Source: Rhizomys pruinosus
Taxonomy: Eukaryota; Chordata; Mammalia; Rodentia; Spalacidae
Length of the DNA stretch: 64,000 nucleotides
Reading direction: 5' to 3'
Assembly: GCA_009823505.1 (NCBI GenBank)
Contig: VZQC01000373.1
Coordinates: forward strand, 795,855-859,854
Part shown: positions 41,501 through 52,550 of the stretch, one piece after another
Numbering within the stretch: the first letter of the stretch is position 1
How the letters are laid out: the number at the start of each line of letters is the position of its first letter
Position numbers and translations under genes: made by a program
Notes under the pieces: generated by a model
The model's database searches: none
Told to the model about the DNA's origin: nothing
The model's input: the letters and a program-made list of their open reading frames with translations, nothing else

Positions 41501-42473
41501 TGTTGTCTCTCAAGTGTTTTTAGCTGCAGTGTGCTCTTTCTGTTTTTCTAATGTAGGCACCCAGGGCTATAAACTTACTTCTTAGGACTGCTTTTAAAGT
41601 ATCCCATAGCTTTTGTTGTGCTGTATTATCATTGTCATTCAGTTCCATGAATGCTTTTATTTCTTTATTTCTTCCTTGATCCATTCATTATTCAGGAGTG
41701 CATTGTTTAGTCTCCATGTGTTCTTTTTAGGTAGTAGGGGCTATCCTGGTGTCAATATTGAGCTTTATTGCACTGTGGTCTGATAGAATACATGAAATTA
41801 TTTCAATCTTTTTGTATTTGTGGAGGTTTCTTCTGTGTCCCAGTATGTGGTCGATTTTGGAGAATGTTCCATGGGGTGCTGAGTAGAAACTGTATTCTCT
41901 GGTATTAGGGTGGAATATTCGGTAGATGTCTGTGAGGTCCATTTGATGTATAGTATCATTCAGTTCAGATGTCTCTTTCTTTATTCTTTGTCCGTTTGAC
42001 CTGTCCAAAGGGCTCAGTGGGGTATTGAAGTCCCCTACTATGAGTGTACTGGGGTTAGTCTGTGCCTTGAGTTCCTGGAGAATTGTCTTTATAAAGTTTG
42101 GTGCACCAGAGTTTGGTGAATATATATTCATGATTGTGAAATCTTTTTAGTGAATTATTCTTTTGATAAAAATGTAATGGTCTTCTTTGTCTCTTCTGTT
42201 TTCTTTTACTTTGAAGTCTATTTTGTCTGATATTAAAATACCAACACCTGCTTTCTTTTTGGTTCCATTTGCTTGGAATATTTTTTCCATCCTTTCACTT
42301 TAGGTGGTCCTTATCCTTGAAGGTAAGATGTGTTTCTTGTAGAAAGCATATAGATGGGTTCTGATCCAATCTCCCAGTCTATGTCTTTTGACTGGGGAGT
42401 TTAGTCCATTAATATTTAGGGTTATAACTGAAAGATGTGTGATGCTTCCTTTCACCTTATTATTCGTTTGCAT
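38527..42473 (-). pseudogene. LINE-1 ORF2, nearly complete, interrupted by ERV near 3' end
   Basis: Begins with ATG at 42,473 (MQTNNK...). The endonuclease domain is clear in 42,131-41,727 with GDFN and SDHSAI catalytic motifs. RT follows (40,637-41,198 and on). The RT catalytic site near 40,390 reads LPDD in place of FADD, so the enzyme is dead. Later frames at 39,597-39,097 and 38,975-38,537 carry the C-terminal half. A B2 splits it at 40,066-40,311, and the ERV LTR removes the last codons at 38,526. ORF2 normally supplies the nick and cDNA synthesis for L1, B1 and B2 copying. Several frameshifts and stops are present. Confidence 0.95.
40066..40311 (-). mobile_element. B2 SINE inserted in L1 (right arm), duplicated subfamily
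   Basis: TTACTGAAACTCTT at 40,052-40,065 and 40,312-40,325 is the target-site duplication. It carries the doubled GGAATTCTCCTGGAATTGG unit. Confidence 0.96.
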
Positions 42474-42511
42474 TTTTGGTCTAGGTTTCTACTTCTGTAG
42501 TTATGCTTTTA

Positions 42512-43667
42512 TTAATTTCTCTTTCTAGGTGCCTGGGGATAGTTGCACCTTTCTTCTGTCCTTTGAATTTCTTCAAGCACTCTCTTAAAGGTTGGTTTTC
42601 CAGACAGGTATTCTATCATCTTGTTTATATCATGGAAGATTATTCTCTCTCCTTCAACTATAGTCAACATTTTTGCTGGGTATGGTAACCTGGGTTGGCA
42701 TATATTGTCCTTTAACACTGGGAATGCTTTGCTCCACATTCTTCTTGCTTTCATAGTTTGCACTGAGAAGTCAGTTGTAATTCTGATGGGTTTATCCTTA
42801 CATGAAACTTGTTGTTTTTCTCTTCTGGCTTTCAGAATTTTGTCTTTGTTTTGGGTGTCTAGCATTTTAACTATGATATGGTGTGGGGAGTTTCTTTTCT
42901 CATCTTGTCTGTTTGGACTTCTATGTGCTTCTTGTATTTGTATGCATCTGTCTTATTTTAGTTTTGGGAAAATTTCATCTATTATTCTGTTGAAGATCTG
43001 ATCAATACCATTCTCTTGGGATTCTTCTCTTTCCTCTATCCCAATGAAGTGGAAGTTTGATTTTTTCATAGTATCCCACAATTCCTGGTTGTTCCACTTT
43101 TGTGTATTTTAAAATTTTTCATAATCTTTACTTGAGGTTTTTAGTTGTTCTGTGTTATCTTCCAGGTCTGATATTCTTTGTTCTGCTTCCTCCATTCTAC
43201 TTCTGAGGCTTTTTGCATTCCTTTCCTCTTGATTGGATGAGTATTTGATTTCCTTTTCATTTCATCTTGTGTTTTCTTTAGTATTTCCAATTCCTTTTGC
43301 AGCTTCTCAATCTCTTCCTGTTGCTCTTTGCTTCACTGGTCGGTTTCCTTTTTTATTTCAATAGGGTATCTTTTCAGTGTTTCCACTTCCTTCTAGAGTT
43401 TGTCATTTTCTCCCTCTAGTTCTTTCTTGCATTTGTCAGGCTCTCTAGGTGCTTCTTAAGGTTTTCATTCTCTGTCCTTAGTTCTCTGACATGTTCTTTA
43501 TATTCTTTGATTTATTTGAATGTGTCTGAAATTGTTCCTCTAAGATCTGTGTCCTGGGCCATCCCCAAGGGGATCCCACTGTAGGAATCTCCCACAGGAT
43601 TGGTAGAGCTTGGTGTGGGATTGTCCTGCACCTTTCCCATGTTGTCCCTTTGTCATGTCCCTGGCAT
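42512..43667 (-). pseudogene. LINE-1 ORF1 (RNA-binding protein), broken
   Basis: About 1,156 bases, the expected size for a rodent ORF1 of about 360-385 codons. ATG at 43,667 is followed at once by a stop in this copy. The frame then shows a coiled-coil stretch at 43,470-43,200 (KELEGENDKLQKEVETLKRY), an RRM-like middle and the C-terminal domain in the open frame 42,865-42,512 (DKILKARREKQQVSCKDKPI ... MLTIVEGERIIFHDINKMIE). The stop at 42,512 is 38 bases from the ORF2 start. Frameshifts separate the pieces. Confidence 0.88.
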
Positions 43668-44235
43668 GTGGGTTTCTCTTTGCCTGTATTCCAATGCGAA
43701 TCCCAAATGCCACTTCACTGTGTTGAAGGCTTGCTTTGCTTGCCTTCTTCAAATGCCTTTGTTATTTGCTTGATTTATTTTTCTCCTTGCTTATGGAGTG
43801 TTGACTTGTCTAAGTTTTAGGCTTTCTATTGGAATTCTAACTCACCCTTCCCTTTCTGTTCTGAAGGTTCTCCAAAGAATGCACTTGGATACTCCCTCAG
43901 CAATTCCAGTCGGGGGTTGGGGAACATGCCTGTTTAGCCTGGGCCCCAGTACTCTGTGCTTTTCAGGTGGTCCTGGGAAATCCCCAATCTAAGCTCTGTC
44001 CACTCAAGTCTCACAGTGGCAACAGGCCCACCTCTTATACCAGTTAGCAGGGAAACTCTACCCTTGCAAGACAATGATTGAATTATCCAACAGACAGACC
44101 AATGAGACGCTTACCCAACAACCCTGTGATAGAATTCTTCAACAATCCACCTGGCTGAAGTGCCCGGCTCCTACCTGTGCTTCAGTTGGTCCTAGGAAAT
44201 CCCCAGTCTAAGCTCTGTGCACTCCTAGTGTATAT
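43668..44235 (-). mobile_element. LINE-1 5' UTR with two monomer-like repeats
   Basis: Upstream of ORF1. GGAAATCCCCA(A/G)TCTAAGC recurs at about 43,976 and 44,195, a period near 219 bp, consistent with tandem promoter monomers of rodent L1. Similar but different monomers lie at 36,850-37,205. The L1 start is at about 44,235. Confidence 0.75.
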
Positions 44236-44384
44236 ATTTTCATTGTTTGCTTGAAAAATTTTCTGTTGGATTCTCTTTGTGAGGTACTTGGGTTCCAATA
44301 TGTATGACTCTAACTACATATTATATCATTTTAGTTTATATTTTCTTCTTGAGACATTTTTAAATTTTCAAATAAAAGACAGAA

Positions 44385-44490
44385 AGTAGGAAGTAGGAGG
44401 GTTAGGGTGAGGGTGGAGATGAGGGAGGAAGTCTGAATATAATCAAAATTCATTGTAGGAATTTCTTGGGTCAATAAAATTTCTCTTAAA
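44385..44490 (+). mobile_element. L1 3'-terminal tail (sense)
   Basis: Purine-rich AGTAGGAGGGTTAGGGTGAG, then AAGTCTGAATATAATCAAAA and GGGTCAATAAAATTTC, the usual end of an L1 3' UTR. Confidence 0.6.
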
Positions 44491-44535
44491 CTTAAAGTTT
44501 ATAAACTTATTTTCTTTGAGTGTTTTTTTTTTTTT

Positions 44536-44537
44536 TG

Positions 44538-44574
<37 letters not shown>

Positions 44575-44872
44575 CCTGCCACAGCACACATGTAAAGTCA
44601 TAGGATGGCTTTTCAGGAGTCTGTTTTTCAACCTTGTTGGCAGAGGGGTCCCTCACGTTGTTTCTTCCCTCAGCATGTGCTCCAGGATTGCAGGCCTGTG
44701 AACTGCTGGCCAGTTTTCCTGTCTCTCTCTGCCTCCCATCTTGCAGCAGGAGTGCTGAGATTGCAGATATGCATGACAACATCCACCTTTTTACATGGGT
44801 CCAGGAATTGAGCTCTGCTTGGCAGGCTTATGTGGCAAACACTTTTACCTGCTGATCCATCTCACTGAGCCC
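44536..44872 (-). mobile_element. composite rodent SINE (B3/B4/RSINE-like), antisense, with (TG)n
   Basis: A (TG)n tail at 44,538-44,570, then GCCACAGCACACATGTAAAG, a B1-like middle (TCTGCCTCCCATCTTGCAG, GAGTGCTGAGATTGCAGAT) and an antisense tRNA-like head (GGAATTGAGCTCTGCTTGGC, GATCCATCTCACTGAGCCC). Confidence 0.72.
44538..44570 (+). repeat. (TG)n microsatellite
   Basis: About sixteen TG units at the tail of the composite SINE. Confidence 0.98.
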
Positions 44873-45555
44873 ATCATACTCTGTATTTAAGCCATTTAAG
44901 TCTTTTTATGTCCATTTGTCATTATCATTTTCATCCTTTTTCTTTCATGAGCAATAAAAACAACTTGCTTCCACTTCCTTTGCCTTCCACTTTTTTCATC
45001 CCCTAGCTTTAATCAGTAGCACTCTTCTTAAGTTTTTTATACTATATTTTTATGCTTCTGAATTTTGATAATAATCTTTCATTGTTCCTTGAAGTAACAG
45101 GTATCTTATAATAAACAATTGTGTTTTACTGTCTACATTATTTCCCCTAATTCATCTGGTTTATAAATGATGCTATATTTTCACAGTCATTTAGTATTTA
45201 TATTGTATTCTGTCTTCCTTAGCTCCATGTTTATATTTGTCTTAGATCTAGAGTTAAATAGATTTTCCTCTCAGTTGCACAAGTAAATATATTCAATGCT
45301 TAGAGCAAGTATTTTTCCACAATTTCTTCAATTATCCATGTGTTGGCTGGAACTAATTCTTTAGTAGTTCTTTAAAGAAAAAGGGTTCATATGAAAAATA
45401 ATCCCCAGACTGCTGCATTCAAAACAAATAGCTGCAGTTTTTATAGTTGAAAGGCATCTTGTCTGGTTGTAAAATCCCTGGTTCATTTTATCTTCTGTAA
45501 ATATTCTCAAACTAGATTTTGTCTTTTGGTTTGGTCAAGTTATTTGAGACCAAGT
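44873..45555. other. unassigned sequence
   Basis: AT-rich with no recognisable gene or repeat. Confidence 0.4.
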
Positions 45556-45570
45556 TGAAATACTTTCTCT

Positions 45571-45829
45571 CTCTTTTTTAAAAATTTTTATTTTATTTTA
45601 TTTGTTTCTGTATATGTATGAATGTATTATCTGCATGCAAATTTGTGCACCCGTGTCGTGCAATGCCGCGGACATCAGAAGAGGGTGTCGGACTCCCCTG
45701 GAACTGGAGTTCTCCTGGAATTGGAGTTTCAGACGGTTCTCGGCCGCCATGTGGGTGCTGGGGATCGAACCCGTGTCCTCTGTAAGAGCAGTAGGCACTC
45801 TTAACCGCTAGGCCATCTCTCCAGCCCCC
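45571..45829 (-). mobile_element. B2 SINE (antisense), duplicated subfamily
   Basis: TGAAATACTTTCTCT at 45,556-45,570 and 45,830-45,844 is a 15-bp target-site duplication. CpG-rich (GTGTCGTGCAATGCCGCGG) with the doubled CCTGGAA(C/T)TGGAGTT unit. Confidence 0.97.
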
Positions 45830-45844
45830 TGAAATACTTTCTCT

Positions 45845-46448
45845 TATAAGTAGGTTGGTAGCCCACATTGTTAATCAAATATGAGGGTTTTGTGAATAAA
45901 AATGTATAATGTTGATAATTAAATATAGGAATAGGTTTAAAGCAAGATGATATGAGGTTAACAGGGCCTTTTATTTTATTTTGTGTTAGGAGTCATAGAT
46001 ACTTCATTTTGAAAATGCAGTAATTTTCTAGGATATGTCTTGATAATAATTATTCTGTGCATATTTCTTTTAGAGTACACTTTTTCAATGAGTAGATTCA
46101 AATCTGTTTAATTTCTGAGGAAGCTTTGTTAATGTAAATATTTCTTTTTTCTTTGAGGACATTATATGTATTCTGGATTTCTTTTTCAGACATTCTTGTG
46201 GCTTCCATAATTTTCTGTGATTTGATCACATTATATATTTCTCATTTATTTGATTTTATCCCTTAACATGTTTATCATTTTTTTACATAAGTTTCCTTCA
46301 TGTTTGTATGTAGGATACAAAATACAATATCAAATATTCTTCTATTCTATTGATGTTAACTTCTTAAGGCTATTAAATTTTATCTTTTTCTACATAGTGA
46401 CTATATTTTGAGTATTTTTGAAGGGTCTTCAAAATATACTATGTCCTC
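45845..46448. other. unassigned AT-rich sequence
   Basis: No gene or repeat recognised. Confidence 0.4.
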
Positions 46449-46514
46449 TTTTTCTAAAATATGTTTTCATTATGGTATCTTTGTATACTATAATGAAAAC
46501 ATACTTTAGAAAAA
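46449..46514. repeat. 66-bp near-perfect palindrome (hairpin)
   Basis: Arms 46,449-46,478 and 46,485-46,514 pair at 27-28 of 30 positions (mismatches at 46,459/46,504 and a G-T at 46,474/46,489, end pair C-T at 46,479/46,484 outside) with a six-base centre. The left arm starts TTTTTCTAAAATATG. It may be a MITE-like element. Confidence 0.9.
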
Positions 46515-47939
46515 TTGTATAGCCAACGTATATTACGGTCTTCTACATGGGGAGAAGGTGTTAACTGAGTCAGGCTTTTATTTTTACTACTCAAAGGCTG
46601 CTTGTCTCTTGCTACAGTAAAAGATTAAAATATTGAAACTTTGCTTAGCCAATCTTCTTCTATTGTCTGGGCCTCCCATGGTTGACTTCCGTGCTTGTCA
46701 GATCTCTTCTCTTTGCCTCTTGAGAAGTGATATTTTGTAGTTGGGTTCTGAAATCTGTAATTTCTGAGCCTGTCACTTCTTTGCCTGTGGTGATTCCTTC
46801 TTGGTCTAACTAGGCCCCCAAGCAGCTCTTTCTTCTTGGGATTAGATTTTCCCTGAAAATTCCCTGTTCATCCCTGACAAACCTTAAAGATATTTTAGGC
46901 AATTCATGATGACATTAAAAAATTGCTGCCACCAAATTCATACAGAAACCTGGCAATCGTGTTTCATATTTCTCCCCAGAGTACTCATTAACACATAGCT
47001 CTTATCCTTGAGTTTTAAAATCCTTTCTGTTATTATCTTTCAGGTCTCATCATTCTCAGATCCTTCCTTGAGTTTTCTTTCTGTTCACAGATATTTCCTG
47101 CCGTGGAGTTTCATTTTTTTTTTCTTTTTTTTTTTGCTGCATAATATGTCAGGTGACTGTTTGAACATTATTGTTATCCAGCATTATGGATTTTAGATTG
47201 TTTTCTCAATTCTATTATTCTTTTTTTGTGACTTGTATCATTTTTGTAACTTGTTTCCTTAAAAAAAAAAAAAAACTTCAAAATAAGTTGACTTAGCTTA
47301 AGAAAGACCATATATAAGAAAAGCTCCATATCTTCCAGCTAATGGCAATGGAAACGATTCTGAGGGGAAAGTGATTTACCTGCAGGACTCTGAAGGCATG
47401 GCTGTTCCAGTGTTCTGTTTGCAGTTGGCTGCCGAGCCATCTGGTTGCAGACCCCTTTCTTGTTCTTTTTCTAAGTAGGGATCTTTTCTTGTGTTTGTTT
47501 GGTGGTTTCTGAGCTGAAAAATATGTCTGCACTCATGTCTGGGAAACTCTTTTATATTAGTATTTTTAATACCCATCCTTTTCTACCTTTGTTCTTTCTA
47601 AAAATGCCTATTCCCTTACGTTGGTCAATTTAGGTAGACAATCAGCTCTTCAATTACAATGATCTTTCTTTCCATTTTACTTTGAATCCCATGGAAGGAT
47701 GGATTAATACGAAAACTGTGATGGAACTCTAAGACAGCAAACAGACTTTAAAAGAGCCTATAAGTTATCCTTATTAGGAGCATCAAGACACTTAGAGCAT
47801 CAGGATCTCCGAAATTCCAGTGTATTCACTAACCAATAACAGGAAAGGAAAACTGGCTTTGAGATGAATTCCTGTTTTACTTTCATTCACACATTTACAA
47901 CATGACATTTAAAAAAGTGGAACTATCTCCTATTTTTTT
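46515..47939. other. unassigned sequence
   Basis: No recognised gene or repeat; T-run at 47,117-47,135 and A-run at 47,261-47,275. ORFs at 47,008, 47,293 and 47,376 have no family features. Confidence 0.4.
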
Positions 47940-48015
47940 CCTTTTTTTATGCAATGCATGGAATCAAACCCAAGGCTTTGTTTGTGTTATGCAAGCATTC
48001 TGACACAGAGGCACA
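47940..48015 (-). mobile_element. ID-like SINE fragment (antisense)
   Basis: GCAATGCATGGAATCAAACC, CAAGGCTTTGTTTGTGTTATG and CAAGCATTCTGACACAGAG read as a decayed antisense tRNA-like head. Confidence 0.6.
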
Positions 48016-50050
48016 CTCCTTACACATAACATCCTCTAAATGTACCTCTTTCTACTCTTTTTATTTTCTACTTTTCTTCTCTAGTTCCCTTGCAATGTTT
48101 TCTGGATGTTCCTGTGTTAATATTCTATATTGGTTCTCCTGGTTTTAGGTAGGGTCTGTAATTGCCTCCATTTGCCCTCCCTCTCCATGAAAAGTCACCC
48201 ATTTGAACTTGTGATGACTGCTGCAGGGTATTCTAGATCCAGACATCTTCTTTGCCTATGTTTGGGAACTATCTGCTCACTCAGAGGTCAGAAAATCCAT
48301 TACTGAGCAACTGTGTAGAGACCCAGATTCAAGCACAGAATCCATTAATCCTCAGCCATTAGCTGATGGAACACACTGTGCATTAGTATTAGTGCTGAAG
48401 GATCACAAACTTGGCCTCTGTAGGAGGTTGTAATTTGCTGTATAGAATGTTGAACACAAAAATAGATGGAGAAAAAAATGGATGTAGAGCACAAGACAAC
48501 TGGACAACTCATGAGGTTTTAAATTTCACGATTTTAATGGACAGAAGAGTAGCTGCATTATGGCATCACTGTAAATGGTACTGAGAATCTTGGGCGATGC
48601 TGCCTCTGGCTGCCTCTGGTGACAGCTACTTGTTAACTTGGCTTATACTGGTGTCAGGCAACTAGAGGCCTCCTCTCACCTGTCAATATCTCTAATAAAG
48701 GAAGAGAAGAAAATGCACTAGATTCCTGTATTGACTTTTCACAAGGTACTCCGACCCTGCAGGTGCCAACCTGTACATGCTTTAAAAAACAAGATAGAGA
48801 TTCACTTTCATATCATTACTTTTAATCTATTCACACCAGTATCATCCAAGTAAATAGGGCAGATCTTCAGTAACGAAGCTTGCTTTTGACTGTAACAGTC
48901 TAAAATCTAACTTTATTATGCACCTTTATGAGGTCTTGTGAGGAAAGTTAGAGAGGGTTGCCATGGTTGATAAAAGGCTTGTTTCCCTGAAATGTTTGAT
49001 TTATAAAGAGTCTTTCTATAACAATTATATGATTTTTAAAAAAAATTTACCTATCCTTCCTTGACAAGAGGATAGCAATCATTTTTAGACAATCATATAA
49101 TTTGTCTCTGAAATGCCTGTCTTTGTATTATGCTGATCATTAGAGTAACACATATTTGATGAAAACTGGTAATAAATAACATTCCAAAGCCTGTTTCTTG
49201 GCGTTGATTGATGTATGCATTGTTTTGTCTGCTGTGTTTAATAGCCACATCTTACTTTTTTTTCTAGTTTTTCAGCAGCACCTGCTGAGGAGTAAATGAG
49301 AGCTGACCTGTTTTGAAATCCTCTTCCAGAAATAAAACTCTCATCCTGTTACCTTTGTTGCTGGAAGGGGATTTGGCACACATGTGGCCATTCATTTGCA
49401 AATACAAAGTCACCCACTCAAAAGCCTGTTCACTCTGAGGAGAGCACAGTCTATCAAAGGAGATCAAGGGTGCTTTTTATAGACTCACAAGCATCTCTCT
49501 TTATGTACATATGGGAAAAGTCCCCTAAGTATAAATGCCCTGTTCTATGAAATTTATTGATCATAAAGGGGAAATGTTATTGCAAAAGTGCCACTAAGCA
49601 GCTCAGGCTCCATTGGTACACAACCCATGTATGGCTCAGTGCTACTGAGACTCTCTCTTGTGTATTCTTTGGGAAAAATCAGTTCAGACAAATTCTTAAT
49701 GAGAATTTTACTCCATTCTTAAATCACGTGGAGATAGCCACTTGGATGTGCTCAGTGATATTAAACCTCTGAGGGAAGGACTAGGCCTTGCTTTAGGTCA
49801 TGCAGGCCACATGAGACCCTGGAAACAAAGCCATGATCACACACGGGCTGCTGCAGGGCAAGAGCCACAGGTCAGGGGTTAATCTCACCACCAGCCTGAT
49901 TTCATAACAGCAAAGTAGAAATAGTATAAGATTTATAAGTCTTGCCCAATGTCTGACTCAAATTTCACCCCTCCACTTTCTAACACCAACCATTCATTTA
50001 AAGGAACAGTGTATGGACCCAGAAGTGTGTGCAATTTTTGGATTCATCTG
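48016..50050. other. unassigned sequence, low in repeats
   Basis: About 2 kb without SINE, L1 or LTR signal that I can recognise, unusual in this window. No convincing ORF. 49,270-49,460 has a rather balanced composition but the 67-residue minus frame is not recognisable. Confidence 0.45.
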
Positions 50051-50054
50051 TTTC

Positions 50055-50390
50055 TTTTTAACTTTTTATTGAATTTTGTGTATTTCATATATAACATCTC
50101 AATAAAACTTAACCACCTTTATACCCCTTCTCCATTGGCTCCTCCCACAGCACCCCAATGGAGTTCATATATTCTGTTATATGTGCTAAGGCCTATTGTG
50201 CACTGGGCATTCTCCAGTGTAACTTCATCCACTGAGCTATAGCTCACTTTAAGAAGAGCAGCTCTTCCTCACCTAACAGTAATAAGCTTCCATTACCTCT
50301 TCAGCCAAGACTGAATTCTGCTGCCCATCCCCCCAGCTCCATGCTGTGATTTTGTCTGCTTGAGTTTGCATGGGACTTGTGGATTTTATT
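50055..50390 (-). mobile_element. old L1 3' UTR (Lx-like), antisense
   Basis: CTTTTTATTGAATTTTGTGT then ATTTCATATATAACATCTC is the antisense L1 tail. TTGAGTTTGCATGGGACTTG later matches the corresponding part at 23,370-23,400. Confidence 0.6.
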
Positions 50391-50506
50391 TTATTTTTTT
50401 AAGAATAATTTTAAAATTAACGTGTTTCATGTAATGAAACATTAGTGTCTATGTCCATGAAAGTCAAATAAAGGACAGAAGTTCAAAATTAAATCCTTGT
50501 TGACGG

Positions 50507-50547
50507 GGGCAGGAGAAAAAGCTCAACAGTTAAGAGCATTGGCTTTT
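50507..50547 (+). mobile_element. B2 head fragment fused to L1
   Basis: GGGGCAGGAGAAAAAGCTCA then ACAGTTAAGAGCATTGGCTT is the first about 40 bases of B2. L1 ORF2 RT sequence starts immediately afterwards. Confidence 0.75.
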
Positions 50548-50548
50548 C

Positions 50549-51705
50549 GCCAACATCATCCTAAATGGAGAAAAACTAGAAGCATTCCCCTTAAAGATGG
50601 GAACCCTTCAAGGCTGTCACCTATTGCCACTCCACTTCGATATAGTGCTTGAAATGCTTGCTAAGGCCATAAGGCAAGAAAAGGAAATTAAAAGAGTACT
50701 AATTGGAAAAGAGGAAGTCAAACTATCCTTGTTTGCCAGTGATATGATAGTTTGCCTGATGGATGATAAAAACTCCACCAGAAAACTCCTACAAACAATT
50801 AAGAGTTTCAGGAAAGTGGCAGGATACAAAATTAACCTAAAAAAATAACTAGCCTTTCTTTATATCAACAAGAAGCAACTGAAGAAGGAATATAAGGAGA
50901 CCTTCTCACTCACAATAGCCTCAAAAAAATACCTGGAGACAAACCTAACCAAAGACACCAGAGATCTCTACAACAAAAATTTTAAACCCCTGAAGAAAGA
51001 GATTGAAGAAGACATCAAAAGATGGAGAAACTGCCCAAGCTCATGGATTAGAAAAATTAATATAGTAAACATGTCCATTCTACTCAAATTAATATACAAA
51101 TTCAATGAAATTCCAATTAAAATCCCCATTAGTTTCTTCACAGACTTGGAAAAGACCCCTAATAGCTAAAACAACCCTGAGTGAAAAATGCAATACAAGG
51201 GGATCACCTTACAAGACTTGAAGCTATATTACAGGGAGATAGTCATAAAGACAGCCTGGTGCTGGCATAAAAACAGACCCCCTTGACCAATGGAACAAAA
51301 TTGGAGATCCAAACTTGAGCTCATACAATTTCAGCCACCTTATATTCGATAAAGAGGCTAAAAAAGCTCATTAGAGGAAAGAGCATCTTCAGCAAATGGT
51401 GCTGGCAAAACTGGTTCACCATGTGTAGAACAAATTAGACCCCTACCTCTCACCCTGTACAAAAAAAAACCTCTAATAGGATCAAAGACATCAACCTGAA
51501 ACCTGAAACCCTGAAGGTGATAGAAGAAAAAGCTAGCAGCAACCTACAAAAATGTGGTACATCTACACAATGGAGTTCCATGCAGCGGTAAAGAAAGACA
51601 ACATCATGAACTTTGCAGGTAAATGGATGGAACTTGAAGCCATTATGCTAAGTGGTCCCCCCCAAAAAACATGGGAAATGGTTTCCCTCATTTGTGGATG
51701 CTGGC
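50549..51705 (+). pseudogene. LINE-1 ORF2 with internal deletion
   Basis: Starts in the RT domain (GCCAACATCATCCTAAATGG). The open frame 50,597-50,848 shows the RT motif as FASD (50,732-50,743) where FADD is required, so catalysis is lost. About 700 bases are missing at 51,547, where AGCAACCTACAA joins AAATGTGGTACATCTAC; compare 1,497 to 2,178. A smaller loss near 51,150 removes about 30 bases between TTGGAAAA repeats. The ORF2 end lies at about 51,705. Confidence 0.93.
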
Positions 51706-52262
51706 ACCAAATCCCCAGTTGAAAGCCAAGCTAAACAATTGTTATTATTATATTTCTTTCTATCTGAAAGCAACTATGATGTTATAATGTGAATCTCTTA
51801 ATGAGCCCTAGAATTAACTTACCACTTACTTTCAGACATGGTAATTAATGTATAGGGGTGGAAGGTATATATTCATATCTTAGAGTAATATAAAATTAAA
51901 GGGAAAATATGAACTCCTAAACATATATTGGAATTAACATATAGTTTATTCTTGAAGTACATAATTCTGTTACATATATGATGTTTATATAGGCATATTT
52001 TGGAGCAATACAGTTGGGAGGAAACCACAGCAACATAAGGACTGGGTCAAAGAGCAGACTGATACGTTAATTTCTGCTCAAAACAATAAACCTTTGCAGA
52101 GAAAAACTTTTAAAAGTCTGAGAGAAAGATGCAGAACATGTATGGCAGAATGCATGATCTTGGGGGGGGAGGTAAAAGGGAATATGTCTAAATTGAACTG
52201 AAAAATGATGTCTGAAATACACAAAACTTCAATAAAAGTATATTTAAAATAAAAAGAATACA
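51706..52262 (+). mobile_element. LINE-1 3' UTR, complete to poly(A)
   Basis: Runs from the ORF2 stop to AAAGTATATTTAAAATAAAA. It includes TTACTTTCAGACATGG, ATCTTAGAGTAATATAAAAT, GCAGAATGCATGATCTTGGG and the final ACTTCAATAAAAG. This is the reference copy for the shorter 3' UTR pieces elsewhere in the window. Confidence 0.9.
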
Positions 52263-52365
52263 AATAAAATGTCATGTTTTTAAGAATAGTAAAATAGAAA
52301 CAATGTTACTTTTTATTAAAAGCAAATGTATTTTTATAAAATTATATTTTTCAATTTCAAAAAAA

Positions 52366-52550
52366 GCACTGGTTGTTCTAGTAGAAGCCCTGGATTCTAT
52401 TCCCAGCACCCATATGGCAACTAACAACCATCTTTAACCTTAGTTCCAAGGGAATCCAATGCCTTCTTTTGACCTCCTTGGGCATTGCATGACATGGGTG
52501 CACTTACATACACTCAGGCAATATACTCATACACATAAAATAAAACAAAA
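52366..52550 (+). mobile_element. B2 SINE, 5'-truncated
   Basis: GCACTGGTTGTTCTAGTAGAA, CCAGCACCCATATGGCAACT and TACACATAAAATAAAACAAA. The first about 30 bases are missing. Confidence 0.88.

Noticed and set aside
30101..41957. simple missed-adapter palindromic read artefact
   Set aside because: Not fully rejected, but such a read would be symmetric through its centre, and here the 3.3 kb spacer has different content on each side.
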